Part shown: positions 44,501 through 59,500 of the stretch, one piece after another
How the letters are laid out: each line of letters starts with the position of its first letter
How positions within the stretch are numbered: the stretch's first letter is position 1
Source: Turbatrix aceti
Lineage: Eukaryota; Nematoda; Chromadorea; Rhabditida; Panagrolaimidae
Length of the DNA: 64,000 nucleotides
Assembly: GCA_963969345.1 (NCBI GenBank)
Contig: OZ017769.1
Coordinates: 6,761,725-6,825,724 of the forward strand
Direction of reading: 5' to 3'
Notes under the pieces: generated by a model
Seen by the model: only the letters and a program-made list of their open reading frames with translations
Database searches by the model: none
What the model was told of the DNA's origin: nothing
Position numbers and translations under genes: made by a program

Positions 44501-47500
44501 TAATACACACGGGGTCGTATCCGGTCAATGGACCGGTCGCGCGGCCGCAATAACCTCGTAATGCACCCATTTGCAACTGTGGCACGAAAGAAAGCGTGGC
44601 CTATCGATTGAATCCTCTCCACGGAAGGCCCCAGGACACACACGCTTTCTTTGTCCTTGGCAATGCACTCAGGGTGCCAAAAAGACACGAAAACAACAAC
44701 AAACGAGAAAAGACACGCGGCACGTTGCCGCTGCCGCTGTCGCTGCAGGCAGTCCAATCCCTCTACTACAGCAGCAGTGCCCCCCTCCACCACACTACTG
44801 CGTCATGCGTGCGTGGTGGCTGTGGTAGGCAAGTTCAAAGAGTCGGCGCGCGCGAAAGAAGGAAGGAAGGTCTTTGCGCTTTGCTGTGAGTTACAAATTT
44901 GGGCGCTAAAACCAAGTCCTCGTCCGCCATCGCCCATCGCGCGACGACAGACCACCACGACCGCTTTGCGCACTCAATCCGCTGTCTCCTGCCAGCCGCC
45001 GCAGCACGTGTTTTCGCCTTCCGTAGTACAGAATGTACACGAGTCGTGTGTTGCTCTCTTTTTTTTTATGGAGGACGTCCCAGGTGCATGCCTGCGCGCA
45101 ATTGTTGTGGGCCTTCCCTGCTTGTATGAGCCTCAAATTTCTTTTTTTTTGTTGTTGGTGGCCTGTTTCTTGTAAGGCTGCGCAAGCTGCGTCATGCGAG
45201 ACTTGCAACAGCATTGGTTTGGACGCGGCTGGTTTGTGCCAGTCGCAGTCCATGGCAGTGATAAACGCCTTTATTTGCCGCCGAAGCGGGGACAGCAATG
45301 CGTTGACTAACATGAGATGAGCGTAGATATATGTATATTGTATTCGGATGCTCCTTCCTTCAATTTCCACATACATACGTTTTTTTGTCCATGTCGTTGC
45401 AATGTCACCCGCCCGCCACTTTTCGCACTTTCTTTTTCCGCTGCCACCCGCCAAATGGCTCTGTTTTGACTGCGAGTGTTGTCATAGCGAGCTAGGGGGA
45501 CAAAGGTTATTCCCCGCCGCTTCCCGTCGCAATGAGTAACCCTTCGGGCTCCAGCGCGGCGCGATAGTCACCTCACCTCCGGAACATCATGTCGGCGGGC
45601 GTGTGTTGTAATTTATACCACACGTTTGTGAGCCTCACACGGGTTGTCTAAAAACTGTAGACCTCGGTTGAAGCGAGGTCTACAGCGTGCGTCAACATTC
45701 GGGAGGCGCTAAAACGCTCCATACAAGGAGTATTCCTTACGTAATGCTTTTCTCTGCCTTGCGCTGCTCAGTCTGTGATCCTGGCGCTTTTTCAAACCGA
45801 TTTTATTTTGAAAGACGAGGGCCTTGATGACGGTCGCTAGCATCACTTTCGCTCTTCCCCAGCCACCGAAAATGCGCCGGCCGAATTGCCATGTTTCATT
45901 GTCTCTGACTGTGCACTGATTTTTTGACTTTTATTGCGTCTATAAATCAGCGCCGAATTATTAAATTTTATTTTGTGATGATACAGGCGTACATAGTCAC
46001 CTACTATTTCGGGACTTCCCCGCAGCTTGATTTGGAATTTACTGACGCTCGAACGCGGCGTCAACCATGATGCATCATGCATTTTTGTACGCTATCACTC
46101 GTGCTCCAGGCTTTTTTAATGACTTGCTTGTTAATGGAGCGCTGATAAGAAGACAGGAAGCGATTTTAATCAGGATGCGTTTGTTTATGTAACGTGAGTT
46201 TACCTACCTGTCTGGCGGTATGGTCTGCAAAGATAGCGAGCGCATTGCATTGTTGAAGGAAAGGGCCAATCACTTCCGTGTACATACTGTTTGCCAGGGC
46301 ATTGAACGTGCTTTTGGCATGTTTGAGGTCCTTATTGCTGTTGTTGGAGATCGTTCTCGTGAGAAGGTGCCAAATCTGACGTGTATGTGTGTTGACTTTC
46401 AGCTTCTGCTCTTTTTTGATTCCTCTAGCTCGTACTCGGCCTCACAGGAGAGACCGCATTGCGACCAACACCTCATTCATCTTGCCACACTCACAGGGGA
46501 ATCTTACACAAATACTAAATCTCTACAACCACTGCCATGTGGCATCTTTTGTCACCTCTGCGTCATGTTTCAGATGAGCATGAAAAAATCCAGAAGAATA
46601 CCTTTACCCGATGGGTAAACTATCACCTCGAAACTGTAAGTTGTCCTCCTTTTTTGTGGACCATGCCCTCAACAGTACTTTTTCAGCACAGCTCCTCTGG
46701 CCAGATCAGAGACCTCTTCGAAGACCTCAAAGATGGCGTGTACCTATGCCATCTCATCGAAGTCCTCACCGGGGACGCATTGGTTCGTTTTTGATTTTTT
46801 TGTTCTTCGAAGGACCGCATCGTGTGGGGTATCGGCCAAATTTATCGTGTTGTTGTCTTTGCCGGCGGCTCGTCTACTTTTTATGACGGTGCTGCCAGCT
46901 GGAGGCCCAGCTGCAATTCATTCATTCACGCGCACCCCCTGGTTAACCTTAACCGACGATGTAAGGCGATCGCCCAATCTTTCGCAACAACGATGTCGCA
47001 CGTCTCATCAGTCATCGATCCGTGCGGACAAGTCATAACTCTGCTGCTGCGTGCGATAGAGCACTGCCGGACCAGGGGGACCAGTTTTGGGTGCATGCGA
47101 AGCCTTCTGTGATAAACTACAGGCGCCAAAATTGTTTAAAAAACAGAAATGGAGTTAAATGACCTTACAAGGGTAATTTGCAGCCGGTGAACAAAGCAAG
47201 AGTGTCGAAACGAGTGCACCACATCAGCAACCTCACCACGGCACTCGGCGTCCTCCGCCGGCGAGGGCTAGAGTTGATAAACAACAACCCGACAGATCTC
47301 GCCGACGGCAATCCCCGCATCGTGCTAGGACTCATCTGGCAGATGATCCTGCACTTCCAGATCGAAACGAACCTTAACCTGCTCCGAGAGTGGGGCTGGG
47401 AGCCGGTGCATTCTTTCTCGGCTTCAACCTCTTCCTCACCTGCCGGAACGCCGCGCAAGGGAAGCCTGCTCTTCCCCGCAACGCTGAGCGGCCGTACAAA

Positions 47501-50500
47501 AGCCGCAGTTGACCGTATCTTGCTTGAGTGGCTGCAACGCGAGATCGGCGAACGCTACGGCATTCCGCTTCGTGATATGGACAAATCGTGGCGCGACGGC
47601 GTGGCTTTCATGGCCCTGGTGCACCGCTCCAACGCGGCGCTCGTGGACATGGACGTCGTCCGGAAGCGCACTCCCAGGGACAATATTGAGAACGCTTTTG
47701 AGCTTGCGCGCGTTCATCTCAACATTCGCCCGCTTCTCGACGTCGACGACGTCCTCTGCGAGAAGCCGGACAAGCGATCCATCGTCACTTATGTTTCTCA
47801 GTTCCTCCGCGCACCTACACGGCAACTTCGTGTGCCGTACTCTTCTACCGAGGCCCTGGCTGCCCGTTACGTCGCTCTCATCGAGTGGATCCGGTCGACG
47901 GCTGCCGATTCGAGGGTTGACGCCTACGCTCGGGACCGCGGACGTCTGCCGGCGGGCTTCTTCGACGATCATCAGTGGTTCTCGGCCCGACGACGCGAAT
48001 TCCTAGAGCGCCGAGTGCTCTTCAGTCAGCTTCGTGAAGAATCTCACCTGCTGCCCGCGAATGAATGGACACAGATCCTGGCATCCTGGAAAGCAATCGG
48101 CGAGGTTCTCCGTGACTGGAACCACCACATTGAACGGGGACTTCCCGAGTCGCTCATTGGCCTGTCGCAGTGGCTGGCGTCAGGCGAGCAGCTCGTTCAC
48201 TCTCCCGTCAACGTGCAGCGCGACCGGGCCCAGCACTCGCTCTGGATCCTCGACGCCATCATCGACAACCTCGAAAAACACTTCAAGTCTGCCACGATGC
48301 AGCACCAGAAGCTGGAACGCGCCTTAGGCGATTCTCGCGTGTCGTCCTCGGTTCTTGCTCCTCTCGAAGCTCGGTACCGGGCTCTCATGGACGAGTACAA
48401 GGTTCACACCGAGGCTATGCGGCTTCTCAAGGCTCATTACCGTATCCTGGTGTCCGTCGAAGAGCTGAACAAGCACATGGACATCTGGAAGACCGGAGAC
48501 AGCCAGGATGCCGTCGAGCACTGGTTTGACGAATATTTGGTGAGTTTTTTACCCGACGAAGAATTTTGACTTACCTGACACGAATTTCATTCCAGAAAGA
48601 AGAAGAAAAACAACCAATTGCCCATCTGAATGAGCTCCTCGCGGACATGCACAATTCCGTGCCGCCGGAGCCCGAAACCGCTCGTCGCGATGGCGAGGAA
48701 GCCTTCGAGGATGCTAGCGCTGCTGCAGACGCGGTCTCAAAACGTTTCCAGGAAATGAGAGCGTTCCTAGAAGAACTGCGTGACCTCTGGATTCTATTTG
48801 AAAGCCACGCGTCCAGATTTGACACCCGGCTGACGTCTTCGGAGCGCAGCAAGCGCTACGTTGACGCCGAGATCCGGGACCTTCTCGATGAGCTGCAGCG
48901 CATCGCAGATCAGCTAGCCCAGCGTTCGACCCCCGCTGCGAGAAGTCGTATCTCGTCGCGACTTTCTGGATACCACTCGAGACTCCAGTCGCTGCCGCGC
49001 ACCCCATCGGCTGCCACAGTGTCTTCGGTGCTTAGTCCGCTGAGCATCAGCACGCTCCCGGCTCGCTCTTCTCCGGCACCCTCACCGCGATTACCTGTCT
49101 CGGAGCTCGACTCGCTCGCATCCATCAAACCCCTTGCCGGGTCCCGCGTATTTGCCTGGCTGCACGACGTAGCCGCTCAAATTGGACGACGTGCAAAATC
49201 GGCGTCCGGCGCTTCCAAGCTCGGTGACAGACTCAAGGTATGTTTGACGTGCCACTTTCAGAAATTTTGATTTACGACCTTGAAGGGTAGGAATGCGATT
49301 TCCGCCCGTCCGTTCAGCCTGATTAATTGTTTTTTATAACCTAATGAATTTTTGCGAACGCGTCAACTGTCCGTGCACTAATTGGGCCTGGCAGGCGACG
49401 GACGATCGCTGATAACGATCAAACCTCGTTCATTGCTCCCGGGCTTTATTTGATGCAATTCCAGGGCCTGCAGCGACAGATCGTAGAGGTCGAGGAAGAC
49501 CGAGTCCGTCTGCTCAAAGAGCTCTTGGGAGCCGATCGCGAGGCGCTCAACGCAATCTACCGAAAATACAGGGCGACGATCCCGGCACGCATCGAAGAAC
49601 TCGAGCAAGTGAGGGGCAAATTCAGCGACGTCGAAGCCATTCTGAGAGGCGTGGAGGCGAACATCCAGGGCCGCAAAGAGCTGCCTACTGGATGGAATCG
49701 TGGCGAGTACCTGGACCAGGTCTCGTGGATGCTCGATGAAATAGACGAGAAACACTACGCCGTCGCCAACACCGGCCCCATCCGACTTTCGTATTCCAGC
49801 CTGCAGACGACTATTTCGGTGCGGTTGAAAAGCATTGGAAAAAGTCATGATCCCGAGTGTTTTCAGCTGCCTGAGCCGCCGACCGGCGATGGCTTCCTCG
49901 ACCTGCCAGGCCCTTCGTCGGCCTCATCGCGCTCAACAACGCCGCATCGCTTCTCAACACTTCGTAGCCAATTTGAAGGCTCTGGTGCGCCTTCGCCGAC
50001 TCCCTCTCGTCGAACGCCGGTGTCCAACGTGGACCGCGTTGCCGACCTGCTTGAGCGCAAGCAGCGAGTCGTTCGTCGGCACGAGGACACCCCAGAAGCC
50101 GCGAAGGCTTCCCTCATCGAAACAACTGTGCTGAATGACCGCATCGCTGCCCTGGACGCTTCGGATTACCCGGCCAACACCGAGCTTCAGGACATCTGGG
50201 TGCACAAGCAGCCCATTCTCGAGCAACTCGTGGCCCTGGATGCCGAGGTCGACAGCCTCGAGCACAAGCTGAGGACCGTCGATCACCCGACAGCCGCCGC
50301 GTCAATTCAAACCGGCGCGGACGTGATTCTCGCTGCTTTGCCTGATTTCGGTGACCTCCCCCTAGGCGAACGTGTTCGCGAAAGGGCCTTCAAACTTCGT
50401 CAGGCGGCTGCCGATCGCCGCGCCGGTCTCGAGCACGCGGCCCATAACGCACTGCTGCAGCGCATTCGTGAGCTCGAAAAAACGCCTGAGATCGACCTTC

Positions 50501-53500
50501 CCGTCGCGCAGGTCGTCGTCCAGGTGGGTTCCGCCTTTCCATCTTTCTGGCCTGGTAGGGCTGCCCGCACACGCGGCGAGCACCACTGCACGCTGTCTAA
50601 AAAGGAGGCGAGTGGTGCCTCCGTTTGTGCAACGTCGTTGTTGTTCAAATCGCGTTTTTTTGGAACTCATTCAGGTGCGCGAGGTGAATTTGTTGCTTTC
50701 ACTGCTCGCACGGCCGCCTGCTGTATCATGGTCTGCGATCGATGAAAGAAAAGAGAGGCTGGTCGTTGTGATAGCTTTTGCTGGCGGCTTGACGGCGCCT
50801 CCTAGCGGTAACGATACATACACCCGCTCGCATGACAAGATCGCAACCCGGGGAGGACACGACTCATCTCTTGTTCAAACTGCTGCTGCACAAATTGTTT
50901 GCCTCGTTGCAATTACCCGCGCCCCAAAGTTGTTTTTTGTGCAAATTGCCGCCTCTGGACGCTTCTTCTGAGTCTTTTAGCACATAGATACGTACATTCA
51001 TACCCGGGGGGAATACCTTGCCTGCTTTGATTTGTTGCACTCGACCAGGGCCGCGTCTGACTTGAGACAAGGTGTCACTTCCGTTCTCTTCGCACGTCCC
51101 TGACTGCAGGCTATCGCGAACCCGGACTTGCAGCCATCTTGTATTATTTTATATTGGCAGCAGCGTTCGCTTTCATATAACCGCCACTTCGGGTGCCCCT
51201 CGGCTGAGCGAACAACTAACTCTGTCGAGTCTTCTCGTTTTTTTGTTGTCACGTCACCGCAGAGATGACATGGATCCTCCTTCCACTCATGCGGGGCTGC
51301 TCGGGGACGTGTGCTGGAAGACGCCACCTGTTGCAATTCTCTCTCCCGGGGCCTCTTTCATTGGCGGCTTATCACTGCTTGTTGTTCCTATTGATTACAC
51401 GTAGCCCGTGTAAGTGGTTTCCAACACGTGCTGGCTTGCACTGGGTTCAATCAGAACTCTCTTTGGCAGGCGCCAGCCATCGCTTATCAGGAAGGACCTA
51501 AATTGATGTGATCCACCTCGATCTGTTTGGGTGGAATGTTTTGTTTTGGTTGTTGAATAAACCAACCAACAACCAGCATTGCATTCGGTGTTGCGAGTAC
51601 TCCTCTGACAACCGCGGCCTAAGTCATCGACGACGAAGAAACGCGTAATAGATCATTTATGTACCGTTGCGATCCGCGCATTATTACAAACAACGACGTG
51701 CGTAGTACCTGTCATATGGGTCTTTTTATGCCCCAGTGATAACCGACTGCATGCCAGCAGCGGCAGCAGCACATCCCAAGCCTAATGCGGTGTCGTTGAT
51801 GCATGTTTAATTGTTTACACGACCCCGTATGTATCATGCCGGCGCCGGTGGACTGTAGGCGGTTATGATGCAACCGTAATGCTCTGAGGGCTACTTCCCG
51901 ATCGCCGTCCTCGTTATCGCCATCTCAAAACCTGCTCCCCTATCACTGACGACTGCTTTTGGCCTTGTCCGCGGCTTCGGAAAATTTATGTTTCCTTTCC
52001 GAATAACGATCACGCATGCCCCGCGCTATTTTTTGACCTTTGAAAAAAAATCATCGAGTCTGTCAATGAGTCTTCATATGTCTTTTTTACGATACATAGT
52101 TGTTTATTTACGTCTCTGAAGGAAAACTCGATCAACAATGTCTATTCTTTCTCCTGGAGATATCCTTTGCCACGGGCCAATTCAAAACAATCATAAATCA
52201 CCGCGCGAAGTTTTGATGAAATGCCCGAGTGGAGTACAGAAACCTCTCTTTTCTGCTGTCACCGTTGCGTTGCATGATTTACGCCGAATACTCGTCCCCA
52301 TTAATTTTACGCACATTAGTTCCGTACATTTATCAGGCATTGTTTGAAGAAGCAAAAAAAAAAGAAAAATTACGGTTCGATGAGTCAGTTAGGCTGCTGC
52401 CGTCCGGGCGTTACCTGATCGAAAGAAACTTTTCCGGCTGGTTCGTGGGAGTTGCAGTTGCGGTTTTTACCACAGTTCGATGGACGGAAGCCCCCGTACA
52501 CGAGATTGAGTCACCTCGTGCAAAACTTGTTTTGTTTTCGGTTTTTTTCGAAACGTAGCAGTTAGTGGGTTCAAGAGTTTTTTTACAACTTTTCCCTAGT
52601 CGAATGTTGCGATTCTTCTTTCCTTCCGCACACCGGGTTTTTTTTTTCTGTAATCGTTGAACGAAAGGAACACTCGCTGCGCCTGCTGCGCTGCAAGGAA
52701 AGTTGACAAACAAATTGTTGCGTCCCCGCATGACTGGGTGCTTGATCACAGACGACGTACGTGTCAGGTGATAGATAACTGGGTAATGAGCGGTAATCAG
52801 TCATTGCGGACAAGCAGTACATGGCTGGCCGTGATTTTGTTGCCAAACGACCAAAAAAAGAGACCGATAACGATGCCTTTTTTGGCCGATGAACGCAACT
52901 TTCGGTGGAATTCGTGCTATTCTCGATGAAGTCCAGAAGACACGATTGATGAGATCGGCGTCTTGAATCGGTGCAGCCGGGGGGGTGGGGATTGTCGCAT
53001 GAGATGGCCAGGAATTTGTGTTATTACAAAAACATCTATAAGTATTACATCACGTTGTCTTACGATTAGGCGACAGGCTCGACTTGCCGACGCCTGACTG
53101 CTCTCGGTTTTTTATTTTTACTTTTTTTTGTTCACTGACTCGGTGGTGTAGTAAAAAACCAACCGAAAGAGGGTTTCCGTGCTGATTGCGATGATGTAAT
53201 GCAAGGTGAACGACGCCCGGCGCCACCTGACCTTGTCATTTCAAAAAAAAATCACTGGCTTCAAGTTTTTTCTCGGTCTCGCAGTCGTCATCTCGAGAGT
53301 TGATGCTCGGTCTTTTGTTGCGTTCGACGCCACCGCAGCCCAGTCAGCCGGCCGCGTTCGTCATCATCGACGACGACTGCGTTGCAGACTTTTTTTGCGG
53401 TCGTTTCCTCGCAACATAGGAATGCTCTCGGTGTCTCTCGAGTGGGACAACAACATTTGATATCGCCAGTCCTTCCGTTTCCAAGCCTATTCGTAATCGC

Positions 53501-56500
53501 GCTTGTTTAAACAAACAAACAATCAACCAGCAACAACCAGGCTCAAAAATCTTTAAAATTAAAAAAAGACTGGCTTCGTTGAACTGTTCTTGTCTTCTTG
53601 GAAGGAACGCCTTGAAGACGGCTGATGCCTATTTTGGGATGCACTTGCGGTTGAATCAAACGCTGATAACCAAAATAGAACGCATCACACGGGACTCCTG
53701 ATTTGGACGCAGGCAGGCAAGCAGCGGCGTGACACACGTCGTTCCCGGAGTGGAATCCGCAAAAATAACGCGATTTGAACAACGCTGTTAATAATCTCGT
53801 CGACAAACACGCCTGCTTTACATGCATGAACACGCACGTTTCAGGAACTTGTCAACGAAGCGAGTACGCACGATTCTAAGCACAACAAATCGTTGCAATT
53901 ACGCAGCGAAGTTGAACGCGTACAGACTATTATCAACAAGAAAATGGCATTTTTTGCCCGACTCCAGGCTTTCTACGAAGCCATCCGACGTCTCAGGGAG
54001 GACAACGACAGGTGGCGCTGCATCGCAGCCTCCCAGGTCGACGACGTCCGAAGCCAGCTCGTTGACCGCATCAATGCCGTCGACACCGAGCTTCGCGCCG
54101 ATGCGGATATCATCGAAGATGAATTCCGCGGCGTTGAAGGCCACTTTTTCCAGCCAGAAGCAGACCGAATTCAAGACAAGTTGGTTGCTTGGTTTTTTTT
54201 CTTTTTCCATGCCAATGCCCTTTTTAGGTTCCAACTCTTGGTTGCCCAACTCGAAAAACTCGAACGACTCATGACCGACCGTCGAGAGTATCTCGACCTC
54301 TTCAAAACGTTCAAGAAGACTATTCAGGATTCCCGAGAGCTGAGTGAGCGTGCACACGCACTTTCTCGGCTCGAAGGGGCCCAGGACAACCATGAGCTCC
54401 AAGCCATCGTAAGTCAACGTCAAAGTCACCCAGATGCCACTGATGCACTTTTTTCAGACGGCTGAGATCGACGATCTTCAAAATACGGCACGCGCTCAGA
54501 GCGATCGCTTCACGGGTCAACAGAAAAAGGCGGACATGACAATCATCGACTTCGAACCCGAAGAACCCTCGGTGATTCCCGACGAGCAGGAAGAGGTGAG
54601 TCAGATTCTGCACGTTTGCCAGGTAGAAAAAAAGCCGTTTAAAAATGAGTGCTCAAAACACGTATGACACGTAATCCGAGCGCATTCTCACTTGAAGACG
54701 AAGACGAAAATGATATAGCGGTGTTTTTGTGTTAGGCGGACAGAGATGTCCTTCGGAGCGCGCCGCGTGTTGCTCCTTTTCTCTCCCCCCTAGTCGTATA
54801 CGCGCCGACCAACACGCTCGCTGGCTGTGGCCCCCTTGGTCGTGCGCCGAGTGCTCCCCGCACCTTACAATCCCGTTTTTCTTGCCCGATCACTGCCACC
54901 ACGGCGGCGGCTCGGCTCATCGCTCAGGACGGACGGGGCACATTTTCGACACGTTTGCATTTCCTGACAGTTGATGCTTGTCCTGCAGCGCGCCGCAGTG
55001 CGATGCAACATAGCGCCCATCACTGCTGCGGCTTCGACAGTTGTCCAATTTTCGTGCTCCTAGAAAAAAAAGGCAACACGCGGGAATAGAGAACTCCCAT
55101 GCATCCTCACCTCACCTCACCGCGCATATTCAGTGGTTTTTTGCCCGCGCTCTTCTTTTTACCACACACCTTTCGTATTACCTCGCCGTGTCGTGCCCGT
55201 CAACCGTGACACAGCCAGCCATTGATTCAAATCAGACATGTACTTGCTCTGGTACAGCGCCTCGAAACATTTCTTTGTTGTTTTTTCCTTGCCATAGGAC
55301 CCATCGCATTAGTCTAGGCAGGCAAACCGAAGCGCAGTTGGTTCGCACGTGTCGTAAAAAGCACGCAGAAATATTCCAGCAGTTTTTAAACAACCATCAC
55401 ATCGATCAGGCTCTTGACTCCGCCTTTTTCCTTTTTTAGCAAGTCGAAGAACGTGTTAACGCTCTTGTACAAGAATTATCGCAGCTGCTCGACCAGCCGA
55501 TACTGCCTTTTGACCCGAGAACAGTGCCTCCGCCGACCGAAGCCGTCGCATACGTCGACCGAACAATGGTAAGGCGTTTCTTTTTTTGCGTCATCAGTGG
55601 CAGTAACTAAATATAACACTCTTGCAGGACGTAAGCGCCCGCGAGAAAGCGATCATCGATGAGCTGGCGCAATGCCTCGCCCGGCTGCCCTCGTCATCTG
55701 ATCAGGAAGCGCGCGTCGAGTCCTATCGCAGGAGGAAAGAGGAACGCGACCAGCAGCGCAAGGAAGCCGTCAACGTTGCCATCGGCACGTGCAGCAAGGC
55801 GCTCAACGACGAAATCGATAGTCTTTCGCGAGAGATTGACGACGCCGCGAAGGATAGAAACATGAAACGCATCATCGATGTCGAATTCAATGAATGGAAG
55901 GGCTGCAAGCAGACGATTGCCGATTTGGAGCGGTCGCTCGACGCCCGACCTCTGGTCTCGATCAAGCCTGAGTGGGAGGCTGAGTTCAGAAACCTGCATG
56001 ACAAGGAGTTCGCCCTCGACACAAAGATCAAACAGCTCCGACAAGCGCAACTTCGCGAAGACAAACTGCTGCGCAACCTCACCGCTTTCGCCGAATGGCT
56101 GGACCAGGTAGAACACGACCTGGCTGGCCTGGAAGCGCCTTCGGGACCGGAACCACCCGAACGTGCTGCCCAGATTTCCAAGCTCAGGGATACCTGCGAC
56201 AAGCGAAAGCGTATTGCCGACAAGCTCGAAGCCTACCAATTCCCCAGCGAGCCCCAATCTGCCTTCTCGCGGCAACAGATCGACCGTTTCCGCGCCGTCG
56301 AAGACCGCGTTAAGCGACTACCACCCTCTACCCCCACTCGCCGCGTGCCAATGACCGTGGCTAGCTCTACCGACGTGCCATCCACAAGCGCTGCCACCAC
56401 CTCGCAGCTCTCCATCGCCTCGACCTCTTCGCTGGGCTACGATCAAACGCCTGATGCCGAAATCGAGAGCGATCTCGCGTCCATTCACAGCGAAGTACTC

Positions 56501-59500
56501 CGCGTCGAAGGAGACAGACTTGCGCATCCGCCGTCGACGGCGGCAGGCCTGCAACGAGAGGCTGAGCTCTTGCAGGCGCTGTCTGTCGACGCGCCGTCGC
56601 TGACCGAGCTCCCGGTCGACGACGTTGCCAAGGCTGCTGCTTCCATCTGCGACAGTATTCGCAACTTTACCGAATTCTACGAAATGCTACCACTCAAACC
56701 TGTCGAACGCGCAGAAAAGGATGCCGCTGAACTTTCGGTGAGCTTTTTTGTTGTGACTTTAAAAAATTACTACACACTTTGGTATTTGTCGAGTCATTCA
56801 TTGTTGCCACTTGGTACAAAGACGCGGGAGATTTATGCACGCCTCGCTGCGTGTCATTTGAACAAGTTACGCCCGAAATTCGGAGTACCCTGCGTCGTAA
56901 CCTGGCGTGCATTAAAAGTGAAGAATGGACATTTTATCGGCAGTATAAAAAAATTGATTTGTTGCTGTACAAAAACACGCATTAAACATGGGTTTTTTTT
57001 ATAGAAACTGAGGGCAGCAGCTCAGGAAGCACAAGAAAACATAAAAACGATTGCGGAGTCCGTCAAGGACAATCCAGCAACGCACACTATTCTTCTCTCA
57101 CTGGAAAACGATCTCCAAAACTCTGCAAAGAAGGCAACCGATCTCGTGGCCACGCTTAAGAGCGAGATCAACGACGAAAACCAGCTGAGATATGTCTACG
57201 CCAAAACCATGGCCGACCTGGCGGCTCTGGAAACCAAGGCCCGCAGTGGCGCACCCGATCCTGCGAAGCTGCAGCTTGACATCGCCCAGATCGACGGACA
57301 GCTCAAGGACATCCAGAAGCTGTGCAAGAAGCCACGCCAATACGTGGCACCCAGCATCGACGACTCCCCAGCGTCGACGCCGAGTCGCCGCAAGAAGATT
57401 GTGTACAAGATCACGCACAACGTCAAAACCATCATCAAGGTCGTCGAAGACAGAATGCATGACCGTGCTCCCGATACACAGGTGGCAACTTCACAGCCAC
57501 TGAATCCGGCACTGCAGCACATCTACGACACCATCCGCCGCATACAGGAGGACATCTCCGACGACGATGAGTTGCCCGAAACTAGCGTACGCGTCGACGA
57601 AGTCGATGCTGCGCCGGTGGAGAAAAATGTCGTCGAAGACGCCCGAAAGCTCCGCCAACAGCTTACCGACGTCTGCAACGACGAAAACCTAAAAGACCCA
57701 GACGATTACGCAGCTTACATCCAAGACTTGCGTAACAGCCGTGCCAACCTCGAAGACGTGCTCGCTAAGATCAACGAAATCGAGGCGCCGGACGAGAAAC
57801 GGGAGGAATACCAGGACGCAGTCCTCAAAATCGTGCAAGATCTCATCGAAAAAGAAGATGCGCTCAAGAACAAACTGGATGCCTCCGAAAACGCCGTTGA
57901 GCAGTTTGGCAAGACCGCAGACCAACTCGACGACGCCAAAAACGCGGCCAATGAACTCCTGGCCGAGCCATTGCCTTCCAAGGATGCCCTCCAGTCGGCA
58001 TCCAATGCCATCGACCGGGCCCTAGCGGCGGTAAAAGATCTCGAAAACCAACGTGCACCTCGAACTGCGTGGAACAACCTAAACAGGGCCCAAGCAGACT
58101 TGGAGGAAGTCAAGAGGAAGCTGATCGAAAAAATGAACCAGAGCGAGAGTCTCCAGGATCTCATAACCGAAGCTTACTCCATTATCGCGCCCCTCCACGA
58201 TCGGGTGACCGCGATCGAAAGCGACGCACTGTTCTCGCTTGAAAAGGCTCGCGAACACATTGACGAACTTCAGGTAACTCTTTTATCAGAAATCTGAAGC
58301 AAATAATCTTTTTTTTCAGAAATCGGAACCCGAGATTTTGTTACTCGACAAACTGTGTAGCCAGATAAACGACATCGCTCCGAACGATGACATTATCAGG
58401 CATATCGCAGAAGCGAAAAACACGGTCAACGACATCCGGGATCAGATTAAACACGAAACAGAAGACGAACGGAAGCAGCGTCAGAGGAACGCCGACCTTC
58501 AAAATACCTTTGAAAACATCGCCGTCAATGACGTAAGTTTTTTAGAAAACAAAGGCATTAAACGCCGGATTTTTGCAGAACGAATTACCCGTACTGGACG
58601 CGATGGAGGCTGCAATCAAAGCGGAGATTGACTCCGCGCCTCATCGACGGTACGTAGAATTAAATACCGAAGCATTGGTAGATTTGCTGAATAACATTGA
58701 CGCAAAACGTGGACAAATACAACAACAACAACAAGATCAGCAGAGAGCGGTGCTTAGCGACATCGACGCCGCTATTCAAAATCTGGCAGTCCACCCAGAT
58801 ATCGGAACTGATCAGCTCGAAATTCTTGAAAACAAACTCGCGCAACTTCCGCCTGAAGATCCTGCAGTTGTTGCTGCGAAAGAACAAATTGCCAAAGCCA
58901 AGGCCGAGAAAGACGCTCGTGATGCCCTCGACAACAAGCTGCAGAACGAGATTGCTGATACCATCCAGAGCCTCAATGACGTCCAACAGGGCGTTGTAGC
59001 ACCTGAAGGCGAAGAAGATCCGTCCAAGAGAAAGCGTAAGAAGTCCAAGGGCGCAAAACCGCTAGCAATCGTTGGCAACAACCGCGACGAACAGATTGAC
59101 AACGCTGAGAAGGCACTCGCCGCTATCAACAATGACATTCTGCCTCGTCTTGAAGACATCAAACAACAAGCGCTTGATGGCAATCTTCCTACTGATGCCG
59201 TTGATGCGCAGACCAAGGCTGCCACTGATCTCGCAGACAAGCTTGGAAAAGAACTCGAAGCCAAACTCGCTGAACGTGATGAAGCCGCTGCTGTGCAAGG
59301 TGACGTTCAAAACCTCAACGGTGCCATCGCTAACGCTCAGGATGTAGCCAGCGATCAAGCGTTACCACAAAGTGTTGACGAAGGCCAACCCATTGTCGAC
59401 GCTCTGCGTAAGGCAATCGGCGACATCGAAGGCGCTCTCACTCGTATCAATGAGCGTGATGTGCCGGAAGACGACGAAAACCGACCTACTGTTGACGCTG

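Larger units (their letters stand above)
41199..46573 (+). other. Upstream and first-intron region of the ANC-1-like gene
   Basis: 5.4 kb between the bestrophin stop and the first common exon of the nesprin gene. It contains three candidate alternative first exons (listed), two hairpins, two (AACCGC)3 tracts and a run of 12 G at 44025-44036. No other gene on either strand is supported. A distal promoter must lie near 41.2-41.5 kb if the first candidate exon is real. Confidence 0.5.

Noticed and set aside
47165..47458. Minus-strand frame opposite the CH1 exon
   Set aside because: Antisense shadow of conserved calponin-homology coding sequence.
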